A DNA stretch of 14,543 nucleotides from an uncultured Oscillospiraceae bacterium (lineage in GTDB: Bacteria; Bacillota; Clostridia; Oscillospirales; Oscillospiraceae): contig CAAEKI010000003.1 in NCBI GenBank assembly GCA_900756495.1, positions 1 through 14,543 on the forward strand, written 5' to 3'. Below the pieces are notes generated by a model. It saw only the letters and a list, made by a program, of their open reading frames with translations. It was not told the origin of the DNA and did no database searches. Positions 13,832 through 14,543 of the stretch are shown here, piece by piece. Positions within the stretch are counted from its first letter, which is position 1. The number at the start of each line of letters is the position of its first letter. A program made the translations under genes and the position numbers.

Positions 13832-14543
13832 TCAAAAAAGGCTGAGCTGCGCTTGGGCCGCAGGGGCTTCCGCCCGCTCCTCGGCCAGCGCTTCTCGCGG
13901 CAGATCGCTCAGGAAGCGGGACGGCGTACCGGCGGTCAGCAGCACCAGCTCCTCCGCCGCCCGGGTCATTCCCACATAGGTAAGCCGCCGCTCCTCAGCT
14001 TCGTCCGCCCCCTCCAGAGGTAGAATCCCCTCCTCCATTCCGCACAGGAACACCACAGGGAACTCGAGGCCCTTGGCCGCGTGGATGGTCGAGAGGGTGA
14101 CGCAGCCCGCGTCGTAGGACGCCCCCACCCTGCGGAGCAGATCGCCTTCCCGGCCCAGTGTCAGATTCTCCAGGAAGGCTGACATATCCCCGAAAAAAAC
14201 CGCCATGTTGATCAGCCGATCCAGATTCTGCTCACCGGAGAGCCCCTGACTCTCTCCCCACGCCTTCAGCAGCGCGGCAGGATCTCCCGCCGGGAGCAAA
14301 TTCTGAAAATGCTCTACCGCCCGCCGGACCGCCGGGGTGTCCAGGAAGTCCTCTCTGCCCGCCACCACGCAGGGAATCCCCTCCCTGGCCAAGCAGTCCT
14401 CCAGCAGCGGGAGCTGCCGCCGGGTACGGCAGAGCAGCGCCACGTCGGAAAAGCTCCTCACCTTCTCCCGCCTCACATCCCGCCGGGCGGCGTCCAGCAT
14501 GTCGACGCCGCCCGTCATGCGGTTGATCTCTTTTGCGGCAAAG
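13832..14543 (-). CDS. UvrD/PcrA-family ATP-dependent DNA helicase, C-terminal part (5' end outside window)
   Basis: About 236 residues of the C-terminal half are visible; the open frame runs off the right edge (FAAKEINRMTGG...), so the N-terminal Walker A half is missing from view. DVALLCRTRRQLPLLEDCLAREGIP is the 2A-domain motif IV region. STIHAAKGLEFPVVFLCGMEEGILP (about 14092-14018) is motif V, and EERRLTYVGMTRAAEELVL (about 13996-13940) is motif VI with its ATP-contacting arginine. These define superfamily 1A 3'-5' helicases that unwind DNA in repair. The protein ends in QLSLF directly before TGA, a consensus beta sliding-clamp binding pentapeptide. No terminator is seen after it; the MerR-gene promoter follows at once, so read-through into that gene is possible. 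Confidence 0.9.
   Translation of the reverse strand, partial: FAAKEINRMTGGVDMLDAARRDVRREKVRSFSDVALLCRTRRQLPLLEDCLAREGIPCVVAGREDFLDTPAVRRAVEHFQNLLPAGDPAALLKAWGESQGLSGEQNLDRLINMAVFFGDMSAFLENLTLGREGDLLRRVGASYDAGCVTLSTIHAAKGLEFPVVFLCGMEEGILPLEGADEAEERRLTYVGMTRAAEELVLLTAGTPSRFLSDLPREALAEERAEAPAAQAQLSLF

Noticed and set aside
1..14543. tRNA, rRNA, CRISPR array, phage or complete transposase gene
   Set aside because: Looked for cloverleaf ends, regular direct repeats with spacers and integrase/transposase motifs on both strands; none seen.

Overview
The window is GC-rich DNA from a Gram-positive anaerobe, most likely a gut Oscillospiraceae-type clostridium (Flavonifractor/Lawsonibacter-like; inferred from GC content, lipoprotein signals, strong AGGAGG ribosome sites and gene types, not from any search). 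There are 11 protein genes in five transcription units, plus one broken gene.

Left block (minus strand, 24-5745). A four-gene operon encodes a SAM methyltransferase, then a FecCD/BtuC-type permease, its ATPase and a lipoprotein binding protein. The first two junctions overlap by 4 bases (GTGA, ATGA). The operon has a long structured leader whose sequence and fold resemble a molybdenum/tungsten cofactor (Moco/Tuco) riboswitch, followed by a textbook intrinsic terminator. A MolBCA-like molybdate/tungstate (or other metal-complex) uptake system repressed by its cofactor is the best reading. Downstream, behind a terminator and with its own TTGACA-N17-CATAAT promoter, is a fused Memo-AMMECR1 gene. 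The overlapping radical SAM partner gene (amrS) stops just after the first cysteine of its radical SAM motif.

Middle block (plus strand, 5717-8314). A THEP1-like NTPase gene diverges from the riboswitch operon. It is followed by a Na/Pi cotransporter with a C-terminal PhoU-like domain; its promoter carries TTTAC repeats with the 11-base spacing of a PhoP box.

Right block (8452-13809). A ribose-type (CUT2) sugar ABC operon of binding protein, double ATPase and permease is on the plus strand. Convergent to it is a MerR/GyrI-like regulator gene. Both the sugar operon and the regulator gene have promoters with a 19-base spacer, and the spacers carry nearly the same 21-base dyad. This is strong sequence evidence that the regulator controls itself and the transporter. 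A MITE-like imperfect palindrome sits at the permease stop codon. The window ends in the C-terminal part of a UvrD-family helicase ending in a beta-clamp-type QLSLF tail.
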